This document shows, one piece after another, positions 47,886 to 57,455 of a DNA stretch of 64,000 nucleotides (position 1 is the first letter of the stretch; every line of letters starts with the position of its first letter). The stretch is from positions 62,001 to 126,000 of the forward strand of contig CAWIGC010000003.1 of the NCBI GenBank assembly GCA_963835555.1. The letters run 5' to 3'. A model generated the notes under the pieces. It was not told where the DNA came from. It saw only the letters and a list, made by a program, of their open reading frames with translations, and did no database searches. The position numbers and the translations under genes are program-made. The stretch comes from Sulfopaludibacter sp963835555. GTDB lineage: Bacteria > Acidobacteriota > Terriglobia > Bryobacterales > Bryobacteraceae.

Positions 47886-48875
47886 ATGTACCATGGTTGG
47901 GTGACTTTCACTCGAAGGGCATGCCTGGCGATGGCCGGCGCGAGTTTCTGCCGCGCAGCGACGATGGATCTGGCGGGAGAGTGGCGCACCATCGCGGCGC
48001 AATCGGACGGCGTGTGCGGCGCAGCGGCGATGCGAATCGATTCGGGACAGCGAATCGGCCTGCGCGGCGACGAACGCTTTCCGCTGGCCAGCGTCTGCAA
48101 ACTGCCAATCGCCATGGCGATCCTCGAAATGGCCGCTGAGAAGAAGGTGTCGCTCAACGACGAGATCGAAATCCCGCCGTACGATGTGGTGCATGGCGTC
48201 AGTCCGCTCGCCGACCGGTGGCCCAAAGAGAAGCGATTCCGGCTGGACGAAGTGATCGAGGTGATGGTCACCAAAAGCGATAACACCGCGGTGCAGACGC
48301 TGTTCCGGATGGCCGGCGGCGCCGCGGGCATGGCCGCCCGGATGCGCGCGTGGCGAATCGACGGCATGCGCGTGGACCGTGACGAGCGCACCTGCGGTCT
48401 GGAGGCAATGGGCGTGAAGAACATTCCGCCCGTCGCGCAGTGGACGCCGCGGATGGCGGACTCCCTGGTGGCGCAGGTGCCGCCCGCGGAGCGAAGCGCC
48501 GCCATGCGCCGCTTCCTGAGCGATCCGCGCGATACCGGCACGCCCAACGCAACGCTCGATCTGCTCCGCCGCGGCTACACCGGCGCCGACGCCTTGGGCA
48601 TGCGCCTGCGGGCCATCCTGGAAGCCACCACCACCGGCGATGCCCGCATCAAAGGAATGCTGCCGGCGGGCACCGTGGTGGGGCACAAGACCGGCACCAC
48701 CGCGACCGCCGGCCGCCTGAACGGTTCCACCAATGATGCCGGAGTAATCGTCCTGCCCGGCGGCGCGCTCCTCGCGGTGGCCTTCTATCTAAAGGGCAGT
48801 ACGCAAAACCTGGCGGTTCGTGAGCATACCATCGCCCGGATGGCCCGGGCCGCCTTTGACTGGGCGATGGCGTGA
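47886..48875 (+). CDS. Class A beta-lactamase-like serine hydrolase
   Basis: 329 residues from ATG 47886 (GTG 47901 is an alternative). The N-terminus has RRACLAMAGASFCRAAT, probably a signal. Class A signatures are all present: SxxK in FPLASVCKLPIAMAILEM, SDN in VTKSDNTAVQTLF, and KTG in VVGHKTGTTATAGRLNGSTN. The omega-loop ExxxN equivalent appears as DERTCGLEAMGVKN, where the usual catalytic glutamate is not obvious. So beta-lactam hydrolysis is plausible but not assured. Divergent from the class C-like hydrolase; expression may share one short control region. Confidence 0.8.
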   Translation: MYHGWVTFTRRACLAMAGASFCRAATMDLAGEWRTIAAQSDGVCGAAAMRIDSGQRIGLRGDERFPLASVCKLPIAMAILEMAAEKKVSLNDEIEIPPYDVVHGVSPLADRWPKEKRFRLDEVIEVMVTKSDNTAVQTLFRMAGGAAGMAARMRAWRIDGMRVDRDERTCGLEAMGVKNIPPVAQWTPRMADSLVAQVPPAERSAAMRRFLSDPRDTGTPNATLDLLRRGYTGADALGMRLRAILEATTTGDARIKGMLPAGTVVGHKTGTTATAGRLNGSTNDAGVIVLPGGALLAVAFYLKGSTQNLAVREHTIARMARAAFDWAMA

Positions 48876-48929
48876 CGCGCCCCACGCTGGCCGCCCGTTT
48901 GCAACGATTCCTCTTGTGAGGAGTGCAAT

Positions 48930-49337
48930 ATGAAACGAACACTGCAAATCTGCGTGCTGACAGCCGGGCTGGTGAGTTTAGGCACGTTTGCGTACGCGCA
49001 ATATGGACCGCCGAACGGTCCCTACCAGCCGGATTCGGTCAGCAGTATGGTGGACAAAGTTCATGCCGACCTGAACCAGGGATACGATCACTGGCACCTG
49101 AACAAGGGTGATCGCGACCGGCTCAATAATGCCGAAAAGAAACTGCGCGGTTTCGCATCCGACTGGCGCCGCGGAAAGTTCGATAAAGGCGATCTGGACG
49201 AATCCATCGCTTCCATTCAACACGTGCTGGACAACAACCATCTCCAGGGTCCCGAGCGCGACGCGCTGGGAAGCGACGTGGAACAACTCCGGCAGATGCG
49301 GCAGGCGTATGACCGGCACGAGATCGGCCGCTGGTAA
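48930..49337 (+). CDS. Secreted small hypothetical protein
   Basis: 135 residues with GAGGAG upstream and a signal peptide (MKRTLQICVLTAGLVSLGTF AYA). The mature part is helical and charged (HADLNQGYDHWHLNKGDRDR, NNAEKKLRGFASDWRRGKFD, IASIQHVLDNNHLQGPERDA). I do not recognise a family. Lies between the beta-lactamase-like gene and fur, on the same strand. Confidence 0.6.
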   Translation: MKRTLQICVLTAGLVSLGTFAYAQYGPPNGPYQPDSVSSMVDKVHADLNQGYDHWHLNKGDRDRLNNAEKKLRGFASDWRRGKFDKGDLDESIASIQHVLDNNHLQGPERDALGSDVEQLRQMRQAYDRHEIGRW

Positions 49338-49461
49338 TGCGAACTGCGCAACGGTTTAGTCCGGAGTCGCGGAGGCAAAGGGATACCGGAAAAGGCGCCA
49401 GATTTTCGTAGGAGTGTTTTACCGGCCTTGCTAGAATAGCTACCATAAAGAGTTCCTGCAT

Positions 49462-49992
49462 ATGGCCCTCGACTCAATTGAAGGTTCGCTGAAAGAGCGA
49501 GGGGTCCGCCTCACGCGGCAGCGCCAGATCCTTCTGGAGCTAATCGATAAGACCGGCGAGCATCTGGATGCCGAGCGGCTCTACCAGATGGCTAAGGAAA
49601 AAGACCCGAAACTCAACCGGGTGACGGTGTATCGGACGCTGAAAATGCTGAAGGAAGGCGGTCTGGTGGACGAACTGGACCTGATGCATTACGGCGGCGA
49701 CCAGCACTACTATGAGACCCGGCTCAAGCAGGAACATGCGCACGTAATCTGCCTGCGCTGCGGAAAAGTGGAAGAGTTTTTCGGCGAGCCGCTGCAGCGT
49801 CTGCGCCGGCAGATCGAAATCCACTTCGGCTTTCAGGTGTTGCTGGCCAGGACCGAGGTAGGCGGCTACTGTGCGCACTGCCAGGCGCTGCGGGCGCGCG
49901 AAGTGGAGGACTTGCGCATCCTGTCCACGGAGCCGGACGGGGCCAAGCGCAAGCAGAAAGCGGTTAAACGCGCCCGGTCGCGGCGCGCCTGA
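49462..49992 (+). CDS. Fur-family metalloregulator
   Basis: 176 residues. Winged helix GVRLTRQRQILLELIDKTGE, HLDAERLYQMAKEKDPKL and the recognition part VTVYRTLKMLKEGGLVDELD. Metal sites in QHYYETRLKQEHAHVICLRC and the second cysteine pair in GYCAHCQAL. The C-terminus has a basic tail (KRKQKAVKRARSRRA) of about 30 residues, longer than usual. Whether it senses iron, zinc or peroxide cannot be told. The FHA-phosphatase gene follows after 5 bases, so both are probably one unit. Confidence 0.88.
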   Translation: MALDSIEGSLKERGVRLTRQRQILLELIDKTGEHLDAERLYQMAKEKDPKLNRVTVYRTLKMLKEGGLVDELDLMHYGGDQHYYETRLKQEHAHVICLRCGKVEEFFGEPLQRLRRQIEIHFGFQVLLARTEVGGYCAHCQALRAREVEDLRILSTEPDGAKRKQKAVKRARSRRA

Positions 49993-49997
49993 ACCTC

Positions 49998-51677
49998 ATG
50001 AATCCCGCTGCGCACCACGGTGCTGAACCGGCATCGCTGATCGTCATCGATCCCAACGGCCATCGTACGAGAGTGGCCGTGGATCCCGTGCCATTTCTGA
50101 TTGGCAGGGCTCCGGACAGCAACTTGATCATCCGTGACAGCCGGGCGTCCCGGACGCACGCCCGCATCCTGGTGGAAGGCGGCGATTACGTGGTGGTGGA
50201 TTGCGGTAGCCGCCACGGAACATTTGTCAACGGGAAGCGAATCGAGCGTCACACGCTGCAAAACACGGATCGGGTGGAATTCGGCGCGCACGACTCGTAC
50301 CAGCTTGTTTTCGCGCTCGACGGAGTGGAATTGAAGCGGCTGATGGAGCAGGCCGGCGCGGGTGAAAAGTCGCAGGCGCCGGGCTTGGGCGGCAACCTCG
50401 CAAAGTTGCGCGCGATTCTGGACCTGGCTCGAACCCTGCAGAGTTCCTTTTCGGTGGACGACGTACTGGTTTCCGTGGTCGATACAGCCCTTGCGATTAC
50501 CGGCGCCGAACGCGGTTTTCTGATGCTGCGCTCCGGCACGGGTCTGCAGACACGGGTGGCGCGGCACAAGAAGGGGCACAAGCTGCATGACGAGGATCTG
50601 CGGGTGCCGAGAGAAGTGCTGCACCGCGCTTTGCAACACCGGCGCGAACTGCTCTCCATGAACTTCGATCCGCTGGGTGAAGGCGAAACGCGGCCGCAGA
50701 ACAGTATCGCCGACCTGGAGTTGCGCAGCGCCATCTGCGTGCCGCTGGTGCGCATTCGAACCGGACAGGGCGAGGCCACCAGCGTGCTTTCCACCGGCAG
50801 CGAAACGGTGGGCGTGCTGTACATGGATTCGCGGATTGCGGCGGCCGACCTGGCGGGGGGAAACCGGGAACTGCTTCAGACCCTGGCCATTGAAGCATCT
50901 ACCGTGCTGGAAAACGCACGCCTGCTGGAGGAAGAGCGGGCCAAACATAAGATGGAAGAGGAACTGCGGCTGGCGCGCACCATCCAGCAGAGTTTGCTGC
51001 CCGGAAAATTGCCGGCGGACGGCTGGCTTCAGGCTTCCGGCAGCAGTGTCGCGTCGCACGAAGTAGGCGGCGACTATTTCGACGTGACGCGGGTCAATGC
51101 GCATTGCTGGAGTGTGGTGGTGGCCGACGTATCGGGGAAAGGCGTGAGTTCCGCGCTGCTGGCGTCCCTGTTGCAAGGAGCGCTAATCACGGCCACGGAC
51201 CATCCCGAAGCACTGCGGCACCGCATCGAGCAGTTGAATCGCTTTCTTCTGGGCAGGACGGGCGGAGAGAAATACGCTACGGTTTTCTACTGTCTGATGC
51301 ATTTGGACGGTCGTGTGCATTATGTAAATGCAGCGCAATGCCCACCGCTGATAGTTCGCACCGGTGCCCCGCTGGTGGAACTGGAGACCACGGGAATGCC
51401 GGTGGGCTTGATGGATCCAGCCACCTTCGAATTAGCGGAGTGCCAACTGGTGGATGGCGACAGAGTGGTAATTTACAGCGACGGAGTGACCGAGGCGGCG
51501 AATTCGGCGGGGGAGTTTTTCGGCAAAAAGCGTCTACGACAGATCCTGACGGAACACAATGCCGCTTCGTGCAACGAACTGCATGACGCCATCCAGACGG
51601 GGGTCAGTGCCTTCACCGAAGAGGCTTCGCAATCGGACGACATCACCGTGGTGGTGCTGGAATACCGGCCAGCTTGA
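49998..51677 (+). CDS. FHA-GAF-SpoIIE (PP2C-type) phosphatase
   Basis: 559 residues in three domains. Residues 15-105 are an FHA phosphothreonine-binding domain (FLIGRAPDSNLIIRDSRASR, THARI, DCGSRHGTFVNGKRIE). Residues 130-310 are a GAF domain (ARTLQSSFSVDDVLVSVVDT, AERGFLMLRSG, AICVPLVRIRTGQ, GVLYMDSR). Residues 330-559 are a SpoIIE/RsbU-type phosphatase: SVASHEVGGDYFDV, VVADVSGKGVSSALLAS, VVIYSDGVTEAANSAGE and QSDDITVVVLEY, with metal-binding aspartates retained. Likely a regulator in a partner-switching pathway for stress; no anti-anti-sigma gene is adjacent. Coupled to fur by a 5-nt gap. Confidence 0.92.
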   Translation: MNPAAHHGAEPASLIVIDPNGHRTRVAVDPVPFLIGRAPDSNLIIRDSRASRTHARILVEGGDYVVVDCGSRHGTFVNGKRIERHTLQNTDRVEFGAHDSYQLVFALDGVELKRLMEQAGAGEKSQAPGLGGNLAKLRAILDLARTLQSSFSVDDVLVSVVDTALAITGAERGFLMLRSGTGLQTRVARHKKGHKLHDEDLRVPREVLHRALQHRRELLSMNFDPLGEGETRPQNSIADLELRSAICVPLVRIRTGQGEATSVLSTGSETVGVLYMDSRIAAADLAGGNRELLQTLAIEASTVLENARLLEEERAKHKMEEELRLARTIQQSLLPGKLPADGWLQASGSSVASHEVGGDYFDVTRVNAHCWSVVVADVSGKGVSSALLASLLQGALITATDHPEALRHRIEQLNRFLLGRTGGEKYATVFYCLMHLDGRVHYVNAAQCPPLIVRTGAPLVELETTGMPVGLMDPATFELAECQLVDGDRVVIYSDGVTEAANSAGEFFGKKRLRQILTEHNAASCNELHDAIQTGVSAFTEEASQSDDITVVVLEYRPA

Positions 51678-51708
51678 GAAATTAGGCGGCCTCCCCGGAG
51701 TAAAAGGA

Positions 51709-51732
51709 GGCTCCGGAATATTCCCCGGAGCC
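51709..51732. terminator. Hairpin between convergent genes (right side of phosphatase gene)
   Basis: 8-bp perfect stem GGCTCCGG / CCGGAGCC with 8-nt loop, 32 bases after the phosphatase stop. No T-run, so probably a factor-assisted or stabilising structure. Confidence 0.4.
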
Positions 51733-51756
51733 CGAGTGAGGAGGACAAAACACAAT

Positions 51757-51777
51757 GTGAGCCGGTTAGCGGCTCAC
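51757..51777 (-). terminator. Hairpin over the stop of the FecR-like gene
   Basis: 8-bp perfect stem GTGAGCCG / CGGCTCAC with a 5-nt loop; the stop codon of the minus-strand gene lies in the loop. On the minus strand it is followed by ATTGTGTTTTG, a partly T-rich tail, which makes it an intrinsic-terminator candidate. Confidence 0.5.
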
Positions 51778-52686
51778 AGACGAAGAACTTGCCTGACCGG
51801 GCAGGGACCCGGCGATGCCCAGGCTGCCGACAGTGGCAGCGGCAGCGACACCACCGATGACGGCGACTGTGCCAACTCCAATACCACCCGTGGAACCTGC
51901 CGCGGCGGGAATTGTGCCTTTGGCTGCGGATGCCGCAATCACACCGGCACCAATTTTTTTCGCAATTTCCGCGCATCCACCGGTGGCCACGCGGCGCACG
52001 CCGACTACCCGAATCACCTGGGTGGCTCCCGCCACCGTAGATGCTACCGTTTCCGCAACGCCGTTGATTTCGACCCGGTTGCCGATTTCCTGCTCTAACC
52101 CGGTGCCGTGCAGTTCCAGAACGATATTGGCGGTCTGTTCGGCAACGATCAATTTTCCGCCTTTCGCCAGCAGGCATCCGGTGACGTGGGTCGGTGCGGC
52201 GCTTCCGGTATCCTGCGGTTCGAGGCTCAAGGTCTTTCCGGCTTCCACATTGGCCACCAGAACCCCACCCGAGTTCGTGACACGAACGGCGCCGCGGACG
52301 GCTGCCACCGTCACATTCCGAGGACTTCTCACCTGCACACGCGCCTCCGCGTTTGGCCCCGTGGCCACAATGTGGAGGGAATTTGCCTGCACCTCGTAAT
52401 CCGGCGCGGATTCCAATTGGCCATAGTCCAGGATGAGCTTGCGTTGGTAGATTGTGGCTCGCGAATCGGACGCGAGCCGCATCTGTACTCCACCCGTAAG
52501 ATGGAGTTGCGAAAGAGTTGACTCTGTCTCGATGATACTTCCGTCAAAAAGGGTGGTCGTGCCCCATACCCGGGAGTGGTCCACTCGAAAACTGCCATTG
52601 GTAAGGGCCATTCCAATGGGATTCGTCGCCGCGGGCAGCCAACACCCGAAACCCAACACCAATACCAGGAAAACTGTTCGCCGCAT
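51766..52686 (-). CDS. Exported FecR-like protein
   Basis: 306 residues from ATG 52686, which has GGAGGT five bases upstream. Signal peptide MRRTVFLVLVLGFGCWLPAA. The mature part is a FecR-type beta domain (FDGSIIETESTLSQLHLTGG, QMRLASDSRATIYQRKLILD, VRSPRNVTVAAVRGAVRVTN). The C-terminal quarter is Ala/Gly-rich and hydrophobic (GSTGGIGVGTVAVIGGVAAA), perhaps a membrane anchor. It is not next to any sigma factor or TonB gene, so FecR-type signalling is not implied. Confidence 0.7.
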   Translation of the reverse strand: MRRTVFLVLVLGFGCWLPAATNPIGMALTNGSFRVDHSRVWGTTTLFDGSIIETESTLSQLHLTGGVQMRLASDSRATIYQRKLILDYGQLESAPDYEVQANSLHIVATGPNAEARVQVRSPRNVTVAAVRGAVRVTNSGGVLVANVEAGKTLSLEPQDTGSAAPTHVTGCLLAKGGKLIVAEQTANIVLELHGTGLEQEIGNRVEINGVAETVASTVAGATQVIRVVGVRRVATGGCAEIAKKIGAGVIAASAAKGTIPAAAGSTGGIGVGTVAVIGGVAAAATVGSLGIAGSLPGQASSSSVSR

Positions 52687-52782
52687 TGTTACCTCCGTGA
52701 TCATGTACTGGTAAACCTATCGGCGGGCCGGAGGATTTCTTTAGAGGCCGCACGTGACTAAAATCAAAATGGCAGCAGAAAA

Positions 52783-53721
52783 ATGCGTTTCCACGCCTCT
52801 TACGATTCGATGGCCAAGACGGTTTCCGGAGTGGTTGCCGTCATTTTGGCAGTGGTTGCCCTCCTCACCCACAACCTCTTCGTGGCGGGACTCGGGACGG
52901 CACTCGTTCTCCTCACGTTCGCATGGTCGCCCCGCGGATACACGGTCGAAGGCCAGACGCTCCTGGTTCACCGGCTGATCGGTAGCGCTCGCATCCCGCT
53001 CCAGGAGATCCGCGAACTCCGGGCCGGTACCGCGGATGATTTCCAGGGCGCCATCCGGCTGTTTGGCAATGGTGGCCTATTCGGGTACTACGGCCTGTTC
53101 CAAACCACCAGGCTGGGAAAATCCACCTGGTATGTCACCGATCGCAGCCGGACGGTGGTGATCGTCACTGGCGCCAAGACGGTCGTGGTCAGCCCGGACG
53201 ATGTGGAGGGTTTCCTGGCGGCGGTCCGGTCCGCAGTCCCCGTCCCGGTGGCGGCAACCGGAACCGGCGCGTCAACGCCGCCGGTCCGGCGGAATTTCAC
53301 GGGCATTCTGGCCGCCGCCGCGATTGCGCTCGTGGGGCTGGCGATCGCGGCGTTTGCCACGTTGTATTCCCCCGGCCCGCCGGGCTATACCATCACGCCA
53401 AGGGCGCTGACCATCCACGACCGGTTCTATCCGGTCACCGTGCAGGCTGCCGATATCGATGTCTCGCGCGTCCGCGTGGTGAATTTCGACACTGACACGG
53501 ACTGGCGCCCCACCGCGCGCACCAACGGGTTTGCCAACGCGCATTACCGCTCCGGCGATTTCCGGGCTGCCAACGGCGACAAGGTTCGATTGTATTGGGC
53601 CGACGGCAGACGCCTGGTGCTATTGCCGCCGAAAGGCAGGGGTACCCCGGTTCTGCTGCAGACTGCCGACCCCGACCATTTCGTGGCGGAAGTGCGGCAG
53701 CGGTGGCAACCGTCACCGTAG
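52783..53721 (+). CDS. PH-like domain membrane protein
   Basis: 312 residues with two halves. First half: two membrane helices (TVSGVVAVILAVVALLTHNL, FVAGLGTALVLLTFAW) then a bacterial PH-like beta domain (YTVEGQTLLVHRLIGSARIP, EIRELRAGTADDFQGAIRLF, GLFQTTRLGKSTWYVTDRS). Second half: another helix (NFTGILAAAAIALVGLAIAA) and a second PH-like domain (ITPRALTIHDRFYPVTVQAA). Function unknown. It diverges from the FecR-like gene by about 95 bases and is convergent with the damaged ABC permease, overlapping it by 9 bases. Confidence 0.65.
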   Translation: MRFHASYDSMAKTVSGVVAVILAVVALLTHNLFVAGLGTALVLLTFAWSPRGYTVEGQTLLVHRLIGSARIPLQEIRELRAGTADDFQGAIRLFGNGGLFGYYGLFQTTRLGKSTWYVTDRSRTVVIVTGAKTVVVSPDDVEGFLAAVRSAVPVPVAATGTGASTPPVRRNFTGILAAAAIALVGLAIAAFATLYSPGPPGYTITPRALTIHDRFYPVTVQAADIDVSRVRVVNFDTDTDWRPTARTNGFANAHYRSGDFRAANGDKVRLYWADGRRLVLLPPKGRGTPVLLQTADPDHFVAEVRQRWQPSP

Positions 53722-55998
53722 CGCGCTCGCCGGATCGATTCGCGTGGCCCTGCGTGCCGGCACCCAGCAGGCCAGCGAGGCGGTGGCCATCACCAGGGCG
53801 GCCGCCAGCGCCATCAGGGCCGGGTCGTTGGATTCCAGGCCCGTCAGGACGCTACGAAGAAGGCGCACCAGAACCAGGGCCGCGGCGAGACCGATGCCTG
53901 CGCCCATCCCGGCCAGTTGCATGCCTTGGCGGAAAACGAGTCTCCCTACCTGGGCCGGCGTGGCGCCCAAAGCCATGCGCAGGGCGATCTCGCGAGTGCG
54001 CCGCGAGGTCACGTAGGAAATTACGCCATACAGGCCGGCGGCAGCCAGCACGAGCGCGAGACAGGCGGTAATGGCCAGAAGGGCCATTATGAACCGCCGG
54101 CCGGCCACCGAATCGGCCATCAGGGCGGACATGGCGGCGCTCAGGAACACCGGCTGATTCGGATCGATGGCCGCCACGGCGGCGCGAATGGCGCGGGCCA
54201 GTTCACCGGGGGGCCGGTTCGCGCGCACCACCAGAAATTGCGCGCTCTCCAGGGCGCCCGCCGCCAGGTAGACCTGGGCGATGCCGCGCTCGTCCAAGCC
54301 CGAATGGCGGATGCCGCTGACCACGCCCACCACTTCCTTCCAGTGCGGCGGACTGCCGGGCGAGCAATTGACGCAGATGCGCCGGCCCAGCGGCGAAACA
54401 CCCGGCCAGAGCAGAGTGGCCGCCGCCTGGCTGACCAGGGCGACCTCGCGGGCGCCGGCCACGTCCTCTTCGCGGATCGGGCGCCCTTCCAGCAGCCTCA
54501 CTCCCATGGCCGGCAGGCAGCCAGCGGTGACCGTGTCCACCTCCGCCACGGGCTGCTCGCTGAGGCGCGGCAGTTTGCGTCCGTCGCCGAAGACGGCGGC
54601 GCCGTTGTTCTGGCCGGTAAACGGCAGGGCGTCCACCGCGCCGGCGGCATCCACGCCCGCATGCCCGCTACGGAATCCAGGATGCCGCGGAACAGGGCAC
54701 GGCGCTCGCCGGGGTTCCGGTAGCCGTCGCCGACCGGCACGATGATGGAGGCCAGCAGGTGGCCGGCGTCGAAACCGGGGCTGGTGCGCAGCAGGCGGAC
54801 GACGCTTCCGGTCAGCATGCCGCCGATCATGACCAGGGCCACTTCCGCCACCACCAGGGCGGAGCGTAAGCGAGACGATGCGCCGCCGATTGAACCGCCC
54901 GTGCCCGCTTCGCTCAGGGCGTCCGCCGGCAGATGCCGGGATACGTGGAGCGCCGGAGCGATCCCGAAGGCCAGGCTATTGAGGATGGCAACCGACAGTG
55001 CGAAAGCGAATACCGCCCCATCGGCCGGGCCGCGGCCAGGCGCGGGATGCTCTGGGGCGCCAGGGCGGGCAACACGCTCCAGGCAAAGCGCGCCAGGCCG
55101 TATCCCGCCAGTCCGCCGAGGACGCCAAGCACGGCGCTTTCCGCCAGGGATTGGCGCACGATGCGCCCAGAGCCAGCCGGACGGCCATCTCGCGGTGTCT
55201 TCCCATGGCGCGCGCCAGCAGCAGATTGGCCACGTTGGCGCAGCCGATGAGCAGGAAGACGGTAGCCGCCGCCATCAAAAGTATGAGGCCGGCAGGGGCG
55301 CTGCCGGGCGCCCGGTCGCGCAACGGGTTCAGGGCCAGGCGCCGCCCGGTGTTGCTGCCCGGCCAGGCACGTTCGAGGGCCCTGCTGACCACCGCGAGGT
55401 CTTCCCGCGCCTGCGCCAGGGAGCCGCCCGGACGCAGCCGGGCCACCGCGCCGAAGCCGAGATTGCGGCGATCCTGCCGCGCGGGGTCCACGGGAAGCGA
55501 GGCCCAGAAATCCATGTGTCCCGAGGGTGTCCGAACGCTGGTGGCCATGCGCATGGGGAAGTCGAAATCCGGCGGCATTACGCCGATGATGGTGTATAGG
55601 TGCCCGTTTATCTGGACCTGACGGCCCACCACCGCGCGGTCCGCCTGAAAGCGGCGCACCCACAATCCGTAACTGAGGATCATGACGCTGCTGCCCGGCC
55701 GGTCCCCCTCGGGCAGGATATTGCGGCCCAGCATGGGTGTGACGCCCAGGGTGGGGAACAGGTTGGCGGACACCGAAAGGCCGTAAAGAACCTCCGGCAG
55801 GGCTGCGGAATCTCCCGAGAGGTTGAAGAGCGAGTAGTGAAAGGTGGCTACCGAGGAAAAGGGTGCGCGTGTCTCCGGCCAGATCCTGCATATCGTGCCA
55901 GGATACCCAGTCGGCGTGGGAGGCATTGGTGTAGGCGTAGTCTGTGCGTAGTTGCACCAATTGCCCGGCACCTTCGGGTTGCAGGGTTGCCCTTTCAT
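53713..55998 (-). pseudogene. ABC permease of ADOP/MacB type, 5' truncated and frameshifted
   Basis: Remnant or misassembled copy of the same family as the permease at 44-47 kb. Recognisable parts: periplasmic domain (TDYAYTNASHADWVSWHDMQ, ANLFPTLGVTPMLGRNI, YTIIGVMPPDFDFPMRM), FtsX core (LIGCANVANLLLARAMGRHR, EMAVRLALGAS) and the C-terminal half (REIALRMALGATPAQVGRLV, PARRATRIDPASALR). Frame breaks lie near 55870, 55160, 55020, 54890 and 54650. The usual first membrane helix and about 70 N-terminal residues are missing, and only 100 AT-rich bases separate the remnant from hypC. That loss cannot be explained by small indels alone, so this copy is likely not functional. Confidence 0.7.
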
Positions 55999-56079
55999 AG
56001 GATTTACCCGCTAAAAGACGAAAATTCAGAAATTGAAGGGAAAGTCTACAGTTTTATCAATTAAAGGCCTGAAAGTGGC

Positions 56080-56085
56080 TATAAT
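56080..56085 (+). promoter_or_regulatory. -10 box of the hypCDE operon
   Basis: A perfect TATAAT 15 bases before the hypC ATG, in an AT-rich stretch. No convincing -35 box is seen at 16-18 bases (TCAATT is the best), so an activator may be needed. The short distance leaves little or no leader. Confidence 0.4.
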
Positions 56086-56100
56086 ACCTTCAGGTGCCGC

Positions 56101-56352
56101 ATGTGCCTTGCCATTCCCGGTAAGATTCTCGAAGCCAGCAACGTAGGCTTAAACCGGATCGCAACGGTCCAGTTTGGTGGTATTACCAGGCAGATTTACC
56201 TGGATTTCGTGCCGGAAGCCAACCCCGGCGACTACGTTCTGGCTCACGTGGGATTCGCGCTCAGCGTGATCGACGAGGCCGAAGCGGAGCGAACGTATGC
56301 CCTGCTGGAAGAGATGGGCGCGCTCGCCGGAGACGAGGGTGGCGAACAGTGA
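56101..56352 (+). CDS. hypC: Hydrogenase maturation chaperone HypC
   Basis: 83 residues, beginning MCLAIPGKILEAS with the essential Cys2 and the HypC/HupF signature. TRQIYLDFVPEANPGDYVLA HVGFAL continues the OB fold. HypC works with HypD to build the Fe(CN)2CO centre of [NiFe] hydrogenases. It overlaps hypD by four bases (GTGA/ATG type). The hydrogenase structural genes are not in the window. Confidence 0.95.
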   Translation: MCLAIPGKILEASNVGLNRIATVQFGGITRQIYLDFVPEANPGDYVLAHVGFALSVIDEAEAERTYALLEEMGALAGDEGGEQ

Positions 56353-57455
56353 AGTACATCGACGAGTATCGCGATGGGCACATTGCCGGATCGCTGGCGG
56401 CGGCAATCCGGGCCCGCGTCACGCGGCGGTGGGTACTGATGGAAATCTGCGGCGGCCAGACCCATACGATTATGCGGTACGGCCTGGAGGATATACTGCC
56501 GCCCGAAATCGAACTGGCGCACGGGCCCGGTTGCCCGGTCTGCGTGGCCGCACTGGAAACCGTCGATAAGGCCATTGCCATCGCCGCGCGCCCGGGGGTA
56601 ATTTTTGTCTCTTACGGCGACATGCTGCGGGTTCCCGGTTCGAACTCCGACTTGTTTCATGCGAAAGCCGCGGGTGGCGATGTGCGCATCGCCTACTCGC
56701 CCATGGACGCGCTGAAGATCGCGCGCGCCAATCCCAACCGAAAGGTGGTTTTCTTCGGTGTGGGCTTTGAGACCACGGCGCCGGCGAATGCCATGGCGGT
56801 TTGGCAGGCGAAACAAGAGGGCATCGCGAACTTCTCGATGCTGGTGTCGCACGTGCTGGTGCCGCCGGCGATGCGCCTGATTTTGAGTTCGCCTGAGAAT
56901 CGCGTGCAGGGACTCATCGCCCCCGGGCACGTCTGCACAGTAATGGGCTGGCGCGAGTACGAAGAACTGGCGCGCGATTTCCACATGCCGGTGGTAATCG
57001 GCGGGTTCGAGCCCCTGGACTTGCTGGAGGCCATTCGCATGCTGGTGTGCCAACTGGAAGACGGCCGCGCCGAAGTGGAAAACCAGTATGTGCGATCGGT
57101 GAGCTATGCCGGCAATCCGGCCGCGCAGCGGGTGATGGGGCAGGTATTCGAAGTGACGGACCGCGTGTGGCGCGGAATCGGCGCGATTCCCATGAGCGGT
57201 TACCGGCTGCGCGAGGAGTTCGCCGCGTTCGACGCCGAGAAACTGTTCGGCGTCCAGGAAATCACAGCGGCGGAACCGGCCGAGTGCCTCAGCGCGCAGG
57301 TGCTGCAGGGCCTCAGGAAGCCGCCGGAATGCAGCGCATTCAGCACGCGGTGCACGCCCGAATCGCCGCTGGGCGCACCCATGGTATCGACGGAGGGCGT
57401 ATGCGCAGCCTACTACCGGTACCGGCGCTGTACCGTGCTGGAGGGGGCCCGGTGA
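56349..57455 (+). CDS. hypD: Hydrogenase maturation protein HypD
   Basis: 368 residues; start is GTG 56349. Fe-S protein that assembles the Fe(CN)2CO group with HypC and HypE. Conserved blocks: MEICGGQTHTIMRYGLEDIL, ELAHGPGCPVCVA, FFGVGFETTAPANAMAV, GLIAPGHVCTVMGWREY, GFEPLDLLEAIRML and the C-terminal cluster-binding region with CSAFSTRCTPESPLGAPMVS and GVCAAYYRYRRC. Its stop overlaps the hypE ATG (TGATG). Confidence 0.96.
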   Translation: MKYIDEYRDGHIAGSLAAAIRARVTRRWVLMEICGGQTHTIMRYGLEDILPPEIELAHGPGCPVCVAALETVDKAIAIAARPGVIFVSYGDMLRVPGSNSDLFHAKAAGGDVRIAYSPMDALKIARANPNRKVVFFGVGFETTAPANAMAVWQAKQEGIANFSMLVSHVLVPPAMRLILSSPENRVQGLIAPGHVCTVMGWREYEELARDFHMPVVIGGFEPLDLLEAIRMLVCQLEDGRAEVENQYVRSVSYAGNPAAQRVMGQVFEVTDRVWRGIGAIPMSGYRLREEFAAFDAEKLFGVQEITAAEPAECLSAQVLQGLRKPPECSAFSTRCTPESPLGAPMVSTEGVCAAYYRYRRCTVLEGAR

